From Alphaproteobacteria bacterium (GTDB lineage Bacteria > Pseudomonadota > Alphaproteobacteria > Rhodobacterales > Rhodobacteraceae): 64,000 nucleotides of DNA. A program made the position numbers and the translations under genes. The notes beneath the pieces are model-generated. The model was given only the letters and a program-made list of their open reading frames with translations. It was not told the DNA's origin and searched no databases. Within the stretch, counting starts at the first letter, position 1; each line of letters begins with the position of its first letter. The stretch lies in the NCBI GenBank assembly GCA_030427145.1, contig JAUHWT010000020.1, positions 32,174 to 96,173 on the forward strand. Reading direction: 5' to 3'. Below, one piece after another: positions 45,997-54,283 of the stretch.

Positions 45997-47082
45997 ATGG
46001 CCGAACTGGCGCTCAAAAATGCGATCAAGCGCTACGGCGCGACACAGGTCGTTCACGGTGTCGATCTTCAGGTCGATGATGGCGATTTCTGCGTTTTCGT
46101 TGGCCCGTCGGGATGCGGAAAATCAACCCTGCTCAGGATGATCGCGGGTCTCGAGGAAACCAGTGATGGGCGCATGACAATCGGCGGGAGGGACGTCACC
46201 CACGCGGACCCGGCCAAGCGGGGCGTGGCGATGGTGTTCCAGACATATGCGCTTTATCCGCATATGACGGTGCGTGAGAACATGAGCTTCGGGCTGAAAA
46301 TTGGCGGAACCGAGAAATCCGAGATCAAGCGGAAGGTGGACGCGGCCGCGCAGATTCTGAAGCTGGATGACTATATGGACCGCAAACCCAAGGCCCTGTC
46401 CGGCGGCCAGCGTCAGCGTGTGGCAATCGGTCGTGCAATTGTTCGGCAACCGGATGTGTTCCTGTTCGATGAGCCGCTCTCGAACCTCGATGCGGAACTG
46501 CGCGTCGAGATGCGGGTGGAAATTGCCAAGCTGCACAAGCAACTGGGTGCGACGATGATCTATGTCACCCATGACCAGGTCGAAGCCATGACCATGGCCG
46601 ACAAGATCGTGGTTCTGCGGGACGGCCGTATCGAACAGGCCGGGGTACCGGTCAAACTCTATGAGGACCCCGATAATCTTTTTGTTGCGGGTTTCATCGG
46701 TTCGCCTCGGATGAATTTCTTCGCGGGCACGGTTGCCCGGGTCGAGGCTGGTATTGCTCACGTGACACTGCCCCGGCTTGGCGGTGTCGAGGTGCCGGTT
46801 AGCGTCTCTGATCTGCCCGCTGCTGGACAGGCGGTAAAACTCGGTCTGCGGCCGGAGCATTTCGAGCCCGGTGGCGCAATCCAGACTGAACTTGCCATTG
46901 ATGTGATCGAGAATCTTGGCGGCGTTTCCTACGCATATTCATCAGCGGAAGGCGATGAGCATCCGGTGATTGTTGAACTTCGCGGCAAAACGCGGCCCGG
47001 CGAAAGCGGTGCTCTGTCAGTCGCATTCGATCCTTCCTCGGTTCTTCTTTTCGACTCCGAGACGGGCCAGCGCATCCGCTAG
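45997..47082 (+). CDS. Sugar ABC transporter ATPase (UgpC/MalK type)
   Basis: A 361-residue ATPase. Walker [11 protein letters not shown]-loop [13 protein letters not shown], signature [14 protein letters not shown], Walker [13 protein letters not shown] and a C-terminal TOBE/OB regulatory region ([12 protein letters not shown]). It starts two bases after the SDR stop and ends the operon. A convergent gene begins 41 bases on. Confidence 0.93.
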   Translation: MAELALKNAIKRYGATQVVHGVDLQVDDGDFCVFVGPSGCGKSTLLRMIAGLEETSDGRMTIGGRDVTHADPAKRGVAMVFQTYALYPHMTVRENMSFGLKIGGTEKSEIKRKVDAAAQILKLDDYMDRKPKALSGGQRQRVAIGRAIVRQPDVFLFDEPLSNLDAELRVEMRVEIAKLHKQLGATMIYVTHDQVEAMTMADKIVVLRDGRIEQAGVPVKLYEDPDNLFVAGFIGSPRMNFFAGTVARVEAGIAHVTLPRLGGVEVPVSVSDLPAAGQAVKLGLRPEHFEPGGAIQTELAIDVIENLGGVSYAYSSAEGDEHPVIVELRGKTRPGESGALSVAFDPSSVLLFDSETGQRIR

Positions 47083-47123
47083 GGCTTTAATAAGCAGGGT
47101 GCCTTTTGGCGGGCCTCTCGTTG

Positions 47124-47999
47124 TCAGGCCTGCCAGCGCACCGCGGGTGCGGGAAGACCCGGAGTCTCCAAATCAACGGCAAAAAGACCGCCGTCGAGGT
47201 CGGGAGTGTCGACGCCGATCGCGGCGCTGGTGATGTAGAGCCGTTTGAGGTCATCGCCGCCGAAGCAGCAACTGGTCGGCCGCTGTGCCCTCAGTTTGAT
47301 TTGCCGCAGGATTTTGCCCTCCGGCGACAGGCATTCGACCCGTGCGCCATCCCAAAGCGCCACCCAGATGTTTCCGTTCCGATCGACGCAAATCCCGTCA
47401 GGTTTCCCTTCCTCCGGGGCGCGTGATGCCAGTACCGTGCGGTTTCTCAGTTCGCCGCTCTCCGGGTGATGGTCAAAGGCGTAGATCTCGCCTGCCGCGC
47501 TGTCCACCAGGTAGAAACGGCGGGCGCCCGGGCTCCAGCCGAGGCCATTGGACACGGTCAGGCCGTCGACCAGCTTCCGCGGGTCGTTTCCCTGATAGCG
47601 CCAGAGGGAACCCGTTGGCCCTTTGGCGCCCTCACTCATCGTGCCGGCAAAGAGATTGCCCTGGGGGTCGGCCTTGCAGTCATTAAGCCTGTTCCCCGTC
47701 AGGTCCGGCTCGGGATCATGCAGGATGTCCAACTGTTCGGTTTTTAAATTGAGGAGGGCCAGACCCCTGGCTGTCGCCACAATCAGATCATCGGACCCTT
47801 CAAGCAGCAGCACGGCGCTGACGAGGAATGGCAGTTTAAGAGTTGTATTGATGCCGGTTGCCGGATCAAAGGCGTGTACCTGATGGTTCGCAATATCCAC
47901 CCACCGCAACACGCGATGTCGAGCATCCCAGACAGGGCTTTCCCCGCAGAGCGCCGCGGTTTCGGCGACGCAGGTAGCTTCGGTAAACGAGGTAGTCAT
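47124..47999 (-). CDS. SMP-30/gluconolactonase family sugar lactonase
   Basis: A 291-residue six-bladed propeller of the SMP-30/LRE family. It starts with the metal glutamate in LCGESPVWDARHRVLRWVDI, and has NRLNDCKADPQGNLFAGTM and GLTVSNGLGWSPGARRFYLVDS with the metal asparagine/aspartate residues. It would hydrolyse the aldonolactone made by the SDR. It lies 57 bases downstream of the second gntR gene, but with its own operator (48036) in between. Confidence 0.9.
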   Translation of the reverse strand: MTTSFTEATCVAETAALCGESPVWDARHRVLRWVDIANHQVHAFDPATGINTTLKLPFLVSAVLLLEGSDDLIVATARGLALLNLKTEQLDILHDPEPDLTGNRLNDCKADPQGNLFAGTMSEGAKGPTGSLWRYQGNDPRKLVDGLTVSNGLGWSPGARRFYLVDSAAGEIYAFDHHPESGELRNRTVLASRAPEEGKPDGICVDRNGNIWVALWDGARVECLSPEGKILRQIKLRAQRPTSCCFGGDDLKRLYITSAAIGVDTPDLDGGLFAVDLETPGLPAPAVRWQA

Positions 48000-48035
48000 G
48001 GGGTGCCTCCATGCTTAAGAACCATGTCGACACAG

Positions 48036-48050
48036 AAACATAATATGTTT
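48036..48050. promoter_or_regulatory. Candidate locus operator 3 (AAACATAATATGTTT)
   Basis: A perfect inverted repeat of seven bases around one central base; 37 bases before the lactonase start. The best copy of the shared motif in this locus. Confidence 0.65.
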
Positions 48051-48056
48051 AAATTT

Positions 48057-48818
48057 TCAACGCCGGGGTGGCGATTTGCCCGCATCCTTGACCACTTTGG
48101 AAAGGCGACGCGCCGCATCCGCGAGATGTTCCTTCATGCGCTCGTAAGCTGCTTCCGGGTTCTGCGCCTCAATTGCTTCCGCTATGGCCAAATGCAGGGG
48201 AATGGACTTTCGGTTGCGCTTCTCGTCCGGGTTCGTGATCCGGATTGACAGCATGAGCCCCGCGAAGATCGCGTTCTCCAGCGCATCGAGATAGGGGTTG
48301 TTCGCGGCACGCAGGACCGCAATGTGGAACCGCGCATCGCTCAGCACATATTCGCTGTTTTCACCCGCATGCTGTTCCATCTGTTCGCAGGCATCGAGAA
48401 TGGCCGCAAGCTGTTCATCGCTGCGGCGGGCGGCCGCGTAGAAGGCGGCGTCAGGCTCAATCGACTGGCGCAGTTCCATAAGACTGATCAGCCGCGCGTT
48501 GTCGACGGTGATGGATTGGTGCCACATCAGCACGTCCCTATCGAGCATCTGCCAGTACCGCACGTCGAGAACCCGGGTGCCAATCCGCTGCCGAACCTCA
48601 AGGAAGCCCTTGGCGACCAGCATCTTCACGGCTTCGCGTACCGCGGTGCGGCTGACACCAAACTCATCGCAGAGCGCGTTTTCGTCAGGCAGAAGCTCGC
48701 CGGGCATCAGTCGCCCTTCGAGGATACGCTCGCCCAGTTTGCGGGAAATCTGTCCCGAGAGCGAGCGGGACAGGGTATTCGACTGCGGTATCAGGACATC
48801 GGTTTCATGAAGTGTCAC
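48057..48818 (-). CDS. GntR family regulator, FadR/FCD type (second)
   Basis: A 253-residue regulator. The winged helix has QISRKLGERILEGRLMPGE, CDEFGVSRTAVREAVKMLVAKG, and the FCD domain has DARFHIAVLRAANNPYLDAL. A likely repressor that is released by a sugar acid or keto-deoxy acid. It opens on a 320-base gap shared with sulfatase 2. A motif at 48844 just ahead of it resembles the locus operator, so autoregulation is possible. Confidence 0.9.
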   Translation of the reverse strand: MTLHETDVLIPQSNTLSRSLSGQISRKLGERILEGRLMPGELLPDENALCDEFGVSRTAVREAVKMLVAKGFLEVRQRIGTRVLDVRYWQMLDRDVLMWHQSITVDNARLISLMELRQSIEPDAAFYAAARRSDEQLAAILDACEQMEQHAGENSEYVLSDARFHIAVLRAANNPYLDALENAIFAGLMLSIRITNPDEKRNRKSIPLHLAIAEAIEAQNPEAAYERMKEHLADAARRLSKVVKDAGKSPPRR

Positions 48819-48843
48819 GGGCGGTTACTCCTTGCATTCCCGT

Positions 48844-48858
48844 AATCATAATACCTTT
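48844..48858. promoter_or_regulatory. Operator-like motif before the second gntR gene
   Basis: AATCATAATACCTTT matches the 48036 palindrome in 12 of 15 bases and lies 26 bases ahead of the gntR start. Weak alone; its place makes it worth noting. Confidence 0.35.
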
Positions 48859-48978
48859 ACCTGTAATAACAATCATAAGTTCCGGTTTGTCTCACCAGTT
48901 TGTCACCGCGCCGTCGGTCCATGTCATATGCGGACATTCCATCTGGCGTGGGTTTCCCACGTTCCATCAGAAAAATAC

Positions 48979-48993
48979 ATTGATAATATGTTT
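48979..48993. promoter_or_regulatory. Candidate locus operator 4, before sulfatase 2
   Basis: ATTGATAATATGTTT shares its right 11 bases (ATAATATGTTT) with the 48036 palindrome and with the copy at 42177. It is 147 bases ahead of sulfatase 2. The rest of the gap 48819-49140 shows no gene. Confidence 0.45.
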
Positions 48994-49140
48994 AAACGAA
49001 GTTAAGGTGGCAGTGTAAGTTTGAAGTGATGCCGAAATCCCCGATCCCTCAGCGGCTTCTCGCCGCGCTGTGCGGGGTCGTTCTGATAGCGCGGCATGCA
49101 GAGCCTCAAACGTGACTGAAGACATGCTGAGAGATACGGG

Positions 49141-50568
49141 ATGCCGGCCAGGAACATTGTCTTTTTCATTACCGACCAATGGCGCTGGGACACGCTGAAC
49201 CAGCTTGGCCATCCCTGTAAGCTGCCCAACCTAAAGGCGTTCGGAGGAGAAAGCACAAATCACGTTAATGCATTCACCTGCGTACCACTCTGCACACCCG
49301 CACGCGGAAGTCTGTTCACCGGGAAATGGCCGCATCAGACCGGTACAATGGACAACGTCCAAGGGTCGTCGTTTTATCCCCATGGCAAACTGCATCCAAG
49401 CCACCGGACCTATATGGAGCGGATGCAGGACGCTGGCTACAATGTCAGTTTCATAGGCAAGTGGCATCTCGGTGACGGTACGCTGCATGAGCGCGGAATC
49501 GACGCGCCGCTTTCTGACGGCGGTGATGATCCGCTGATGCCACCGGCGGACATGGAATTCGCAAACCCGCGCAAAACGCCCTTCTACGGTACCATCACCA
49601 GAGGCATCCATATGGATGAGAAACGCGTGTTGAAAGGCATCGAAAGACTCGAAAGCCTGTCAGCTTCTGACCAACCGTTCTGCCTTATAGTGTCGCTCCC
49701 GGGTCCGCATTTTCCTCACCACGTGCCCGGGGAATGGGTGCATCTGTATGATGACATCCCCGACGACTACATGCCGGACAATTTCATCCCGCAGTTTACG
49801 GAGGAGGGTAAACCCGCAGCTCAGGGAGCGCCTTACTGGCCGTGCCAGGACACGCGGAACCTCGATCAGCAGGACTGGCGCCGCACCGCACAGCACTACT
49901 GGGGCTTCTGTTCCTTCATCGATGACCTGTTTGGCCGGTTCCGTCGGCGGATGTCGGAGCTTGGCCTCGACGATACGACACGTCTGGCGTTCACGGCGGA
50001 CCATGGCGAGATGCTGGGTGCCCATGGCTGGTTCGACAAGGGGCCGTTTTTCTATGAGGAAGTGATGCGCATCCCAATGTTGATCCGCGATGCGGGACAG
50101 GTGGATGCAAGAACCAGCGACGGGTTCGTCAATTTCCGCGATCTCTTCCCAACGCTTCTGTCCGACAGCGGCGCTGAGGAGATTTTGACCGCAGAAGAAA
50201 GGGCGCGCAGTTACAATGTGACCAACGCGGATCATGCCGTCTATTGCTACGACGCCTACCAGGGACGGCAGTTCAAATTCCGCGGTATTCGCGAAACGCG
50301 CTACAAATATGCCTGGAGTCCGCATGACCTCGAGGAGTTCTACGACCTCGAAATGGACCCGCAGGAACGGGTGAACCGCGCCGGAGACCCCGCCCTGGCC
50401 GCGGAGAAAGGCCGGCTGAAATCGCGGCTGTTCGACTGGATGAACGCCGAAAGCGACGCGCTGGCCTACGGTGGCTATCAGTTGCCGGTTGGCAGTTACA
50501 TCGACGGGCGCCCCGCGCACGAACAGCACGATCACAAACAGCATCTCAATCCGGCGCTGAAGCAGTGA
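49141..50568 (+). CDS. Sulfatase 2 (formylglycine type, no signal peptide)
   Basis: A 475-residue type I sulfatase. NIVFFITDQWRWD bears calcium ligands (Asp12, Gln13), and PLCTPARGSLFTGKW is the classical CxPxR maturation site (Cys51-Thr-Pro-Ala-Arg55). FTADHGEMLGAHGWFDKG completes the metal site. The N-terminus starts with the first beta strand and so has no export signal. It is of another subfamily than sulfatase 1, so the two probably remove sulfate from different positions. It heads the run of catabolic genes to 54.9 kb. Confidence 0.92.
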   Translation: MPARNIVFFITDQWRWDTLNQLGHPCKLPNLKAFGGESTNHVNAFTCVPLCTPARGSLFTGKWPHQTGTMDNVQGSSFYPHGKLHPSHRTYMERMQDAGYNVSFIGKWHLGDGTLHERGIDAPLSDGGDDPLMPPADMEFANPRKTPFYGTITRGIHMDEKRVLKGIERLESLSASDQPFCLIVSLPGPHFPHHVPGEWVHLYDDIPDDYMPDNFIPQFTEEGKPAAQGAPYWPCQDTRNLDQQDWRRTAQHYWGFCSFIDDLFGRFRRRMSELGLDDTTRLAFTADHGEMLGAHGWFDKGPFFYEEVMRIPMLIRDAGQVDARTSDGFVNFRDLFPTLLSDSGAEEILTAEERARSYNVTNADHAVYCYDAYQGRQFKFRGIRETRYKYAWSPHDLEEFYDLEMDPQERVNRAGDPALAAEKGRLKSRLFDWMNAESDALAYGGYQLPVGSYIDGRPAHEQHDHKQHLNPALKQ

Positions 50569-50710
50569 TGCCAACGGCTCCGGTCATCGACTGCGCTGCG
50601 ACGCTATACGCCGAATTCCAGGCTCGAGGCGGATGAGCAGCAGATCCGCCTCGGTCGTAAAAACACCAAGACCGGTTTTCAATTCAAAATCCGGCGAGGA
50701 GAGACACCGC

Positions 50711-52144
50711 ATGAATTTTCCCAACAGGATGTATATCGAGGGCGGGCTGACCACCGGTCAGGGCACGGTTGAGGTGATAAATCCCGCATCCAACGAATGT
50801 ATTGCCACCGTGGCGGCGGCCGGAATGAATGATGTCGAAAGGGCGCTCCGGGCCGCGAAGGCTGCTGCGCCAGGTTGGGCCGCGACCCCGGTCGCGGAGC
50901 GACAGAACTGGATGCTCAAACTGCGGAATGCCGTGATCGAACACGAGGACTGGCTGCGCACCTGCATCCACTACGAAATGGGGAAACCCTGGGGCGGAAC
51001 GCAGGAGGATTTCGATCTTCTGGAGCGGTCGCTGAAGTTTTACGCGGAGGAAATTCAGCGCGTCCATGACGAGACCCTGCGCGATCCTGACCGGACGCAT
51101 GAGCATCGCCTCGTTTATGAGCCGGTTGGCGTGGCGGTGGCCTATCTCGCGTGGAATTTTCCGCTGCTGAATCTCGCCTACAAGATTGGGCCCGCCATGG
51201 CTGCCGGTTGCCCGGTCATCATCCGACCCTCGGCGGCAACACCAGTGTCGGCCTATGCGGTTGGCGAACTCTGCCAACGGATTGGACTGCCTGCGGGAGT
51301 GGTCAACATCCTGACGACCGACGGCTACGGCCCGTCCGACGCGCTTGCGGCGTCGACCATTCCCAACCTGATTACCCTGATCGGCTCCACCAGTACCGGC
51401 AAACACCTCGTGACGGTTGCTGCAACCTCAATCAAGAAATACTCCATGGAACTGGGCGGCAACGCGCCCGTGCTGGTCTACCGCGACGCGGATCTCGATC
51501 TGGCAGCGGATATCGTTACCAGTGTGAAATTCAACAACGCAGGCCAGATTTGCGTGTCCCCCAACCGTGTTTTCGTCGAGCGTGATGTCTACGACGACTT
51601 CCGGGAAAAGGTGGTGCAGCGGGCCCGCGACGCGAAGGTGGGTTTTGACCGCGATGCGGATATGCTCACGGGTCCGATGATTGACGGTCGCGCGTGGACG
51701 CGGGTCAAGGGGCTGATCGACGATGCCGTCGCAAAAGGCGCCGCCCTCCTGACTGGCGGTGACCGGCCGGAGGGCCTCAGTCAGGGTCACTTCATGGCCC
51801 CAACCGTGCTGGATGGTGTGACGCCGGATATGCAAATCTACCAGGATGAGATCTTCGGCCCGGTTGTCAGCCTGATCCCTTTCGATGACCGTGACACCGT
51901 CCTCGATCGCGCGAATGACGGTGAGGAGGGAGGCCTGGCCTCCTATGTGTTCACGGCTGATCTGGCCCTGGCCGAAAGGGTCGCGAGACGCCTGCGCTAT
52001 GGAGAGGTGCAGATCAACGGCGTGAAATACGATATCTACCTGCCACATGGCGGGATTGGGCAATCGGGTATCGGGCATGACTGTTCGCGTCTTGCCCTGA
52101 ATGATTACCTGGTCGTGAAACGCATCAGCCGGGGGCTGAACTGA
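50711..52144 (+). CDS. NAD(P)-dependent aldehyde dehydrogenase
   Basis: A 477-residue aldehyde dehydrogenase. The active-site glutamate is in MELGGNAPVLV, and the nucleophilic cysteine in FNNAGQICVSPNRVF. YLAWNFPLLNLAYKIGPAM and IGSTSTGKHL are cofactor blocks. The ATG at 50711 has GGAG upstream; the frame from 50633 is not needed. It stands directly before the enolase-type gene (TGATG overlap region), an arrangement like 3,6-anhydrogalactose dehydrogenase plus cycloisomerase. Lactaldehyde or semialdehyde oxidation are alternatives. Confidence 0.88.
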   Translation: MNFPNRMYIEGGLTTGQGTVEVINPASNECIATVAAAGMNDVERALRAAKAAAPGWAATPVAERQNWMLKLRNAVIEHEDWLRTCIHYEMGKPWGGTQEDFDLLERSLKFYAEEIQRVHDETLRDPDRTHEHRLVYEPVGVAVAYLAWNFPLLNLAYKIGPAMAAGCPVIIRPSAATPVSAYAVGELCQRIGLPAGVVNILTTDGYGPSDALAASTIPNLITLIGSTSTGKHLVTVAATSIKKYSMELGGNAPVLVYRDADLDLAADIVTSVKFNNAGQICVSPNRVFVERDVYDDFREKVVQRARDAKVGFDRDADMLTGPMIDGRAWTRVKGLIDDAVAKGAALLTGGDRPEGLSQGHFMAPTVLDGVTPDMQIYQDEIFGPVVSLIPFDDRDTVLDRANDGEEGGLASYVFTADLALAERVARRLRYGEVQINGVKYDIYLPHGGIGQSGIGHDCSRLALNDYLVVKRISRGLN

Positions 52145-52155
52145 TGGAGGGCAAT

Positions 52156-53352
52156 ATGAAACCTGACGTTGTCACCGGCGATCTGAAAATCACAAAGATC
52201 ACCAGTCACGTCCTGCAATGCGATATGCCCGAGGAACTGGGCTATTCGCAGCAGTATTACGCGAAACGGACCGCCCACCTCGTCGAGGTCGAGACCGATC
52301 AGGGGATCACCGGCTGGGGAGAGTGTTTCGGGCCCGGCAACGTGGCGATTGCCAACAAAACGATCGTGGAAAAGGTCATCCAGCCGCTGGTGCTCGGCAT
52401 GGATCCCATGGACCGCGACGTGATCTGGCACCGGGTCTACAACCTGCTCCGCGATCACGGCCAGAAGGGCATGCCGCTGCAGTCACTCTCGGGCGTTGAC
52501 ATCGCTCTGTGGGACATTGCCGGGAAGGTGGCGAGACAGCCGATCCACAAGCTGATCGGCGGCGCCCATCGCAGCCAGGTAAAAGCCTATGGCTATGGGA
52601 TGATGCTCAAGCGCGAAAGCGTCGGGGATCACGTGGCGCGTTTTGCCGATGAGGCTGCGGCGATCCGGGACATGGGCTTTGCCGCGACCAAGATGAAACT
52701 GGGGCTCGGCCCGAAGGATGACGTTAAACTCGCGGAGGCCGTGCGCCGTGGGATCGGTGACGATTTCGACTTCATGGCCGATGCCAACCACGCCTATAAC
52801 ACCGCGGACGCATTTTACGTGGGGCGTGCGCTGGATGAACTGGGCGCTTTTTGGTTCGAGGAGCCGGTCGCTCCCGAGGATCTTGATGGCTACCGCGAAT
52901 TGCGGGCCGGGTTGAAAGTGAACATCTCGGGCGGCGAGGCGGAGTTTAACCGCTGGGGCTGGCGCGGTCTGCTGGAAAACCGGGGCCTCGATATCGCGCA
53001 GCCGGAAGTGTGCGCGCTTGGAGGGATATCTGAATACCTTCGGGTGCTTGTCCTGTGTCACGCGCATTTCACGCCGGTTGTGAACCACGTGTGGGGATCC
53101 GCCATCGCCGTAGCCACGAATTTGCAGCTTCTGGCTGCTATGCCGCCGATGCCAGGTGGTCTGTTCCCGCGTGAGCCGTGGCTTGAGTTCGACACGACCG
53201 AGAATCGTTTCCGCGACAACCTGCTGGTGGAGCCGTTCGACATCCAGGGGCAGGTTGCCCGCAATGACGGACTGATCGCCATTCCCACCGGGCCCGGACT
53301 TGGTGTCGAACCGGATCGGGACTTTATCAAAGCCTACGAGATGGACCTCTAG
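52156..53352 (+). CDS. Enolase-superfamily sugar-acid dehydratase or anhydrogalactonate cycloisomerase
   Basis: A 398-residue mandelate racemase/muconate lactonizing-type enzyme. KMK (179-181) is the KxK acid/base motif; metal ligands are Asp209 (DAN), Glu235 (WFEEP) and Glu261 (GGEAE); His311 (NHVWG) is the second base. In the usual His-Asp dyad the aspartate is replaced here by glutamate (QPEVCALGG). It makes a 2-keto-3-deoxy acid from an aldonate, or opens 3,6-anhydrogalactonate. ATG 52156 has GGAGGG at good spacing; ATG 52144 overlaps the previous stop. Confidence 0.87.
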   Translation: MKPDVVTGDLKITKITSHVLQCDMPEELGYSQQYYAKRTAHLVEVETDQGITGWGECFGPGNVAIANKTIVEKVIQPLVLGMDPMDRDVIWHRVYNLLRDHGQKGMPLQSLSGVDIALWDIAGKVARQPIHKLIGGAHRSQVKAYGYGMMLKRESVGDHVARFADEAAAIRDMGFAATKMKLGLGPKDDVKLAEAVRRGIGDDFDFMADANHAYNTADAFYVGRALDELGAFWFEEPVAPEDLDGYRELRAGLKVNISGGEAEFNRWGWRGLLENRGLDIAQPEVCALGGISEYLRVLVLCHAHFTPVVNHVWGSAIAVATNLQLLAAMPPMPGGLFPREPWLEFDTTENRFRDNLLVEPFDIQGQVARNDGLIAIPTGPGLGVEPDRDFIKAYEMDL

Positions 53353-53368
53353 GACCTTGCCGGGTGAC

Positions 53369-54283
53369 ATGATCCGCTTCGTCGTCGTGGACTGGGGAAC
53401 GTCGAGCTTCCGTCTTTGGGCCATGGCTGCCGACGGCTCGGTTCTAGCGGAGCGCAAAAGCGGGCAGGGCATGTCCACGCTCGATCCGTCCAGCTTTGCT
53501 CCGGTTTTGAATCGGCATCTGCATGCCCTGTCGATACCTCCGGAGGTGCCCGTTCTCATCTGCGGTATGGCCGGGGCACGTACCGGGTGGCGTGAGGTCG
53601 CCTACCTGGATTTGCCCCTGCGTCTCGACACAGTACCGGAGGCCGCAGTTCAGGTGGGTGAGGAGCGCGACATCCGCATTCTTCCTGGTGCCGCCCAACG
53701 TTCCGCGGATGCGCCGGATGTCATGCGTGGCGAGGAAACCATGCTACTCGGCGCGGTCCGTCGGTACGGTGCCAGGGGCGTCGTCTGTATGCCCGGCACA
53801 CACTCGAAATGGGCGACGCTTCAGGATGGCGTATTGACCCGTTTTGAGACGTACATGACCGGCGAGGTCTTCAATCTGTTTCGTCAGCACTCGACTCTCG
53901 CGGATTTTTTGAGCGGCACTGACTTCGATGAAACCGCCTTCGCGGCTGGTCTTGACGCTGGCCTGCAGCAGCCTGCGGCCGTGATGAGCAAGGTCTTCGG
54001 CCTGCGCGCCGGGCCGCTGCTGGGGCTTGTTTCAGAAAATATTATCCCATCGCGTCTGTCGGGTCTGCTGATCGGTCTTGAGATCGCCGGAGCCAAGGCT
54101 TCGGCAGGGACGGACGTCACACTCATCGCCTCCGGACCTCTCGCGGACAGATATCATCGGGCGTTGACGCTCGCCGGGCTAAACCCGCGGTTGATCGACG
54201 CCGATGACGCGGTCCGGGCCGGGCTGGCCCACTTCGCCGCCGCCATCTGGAAGATTCCTCATCCCATGGAGACTGCAAAATGA
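53369..54283 (+). CDS. dgoK: 2-dehydro-3-deoxygalactonokinase
   Basis: A 304-residue kinase of the DgoK family that phosphorylates 2-keto-3-deoxygalactonate at O6. FVVVDWGTSSFRLWAM is the ATP phosphate loop, LICGMAGARTGW and VVCMPGTHSKWATL are DgoK-typical, and IASGPLADRYHRAL lies at the end. It starts 16 bases after the enolase gene and overlaps dgoA by four bases. Confidence 0.92.
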   Translation: MIRFVVVDWGTSSFRLWAMAADGSVLAERKSGQGMSTLDPSSFAPVLNRHLHALSIPPEVPVLICGMAGARTGWREVAYLDLPLRLDTVPEAAVQVGEERDIRILPGAAQRSADAPDVMRGEETMLLGAVRRYGARGVVCMPGTHSKWATLQDGVLTRFETYMTGEVFNLFRQHSTLADFLSGTDFDETAFAAGLDAGLQQPAAVMSKVFGLRAGPLLGLVSENIIPSRLSGLLIGLEIAGAKASAGTDVTLIASGPLADRYHRALTLAGLNPRLIDADDAVRAGLAHFAAAIWKIPHPMETAK

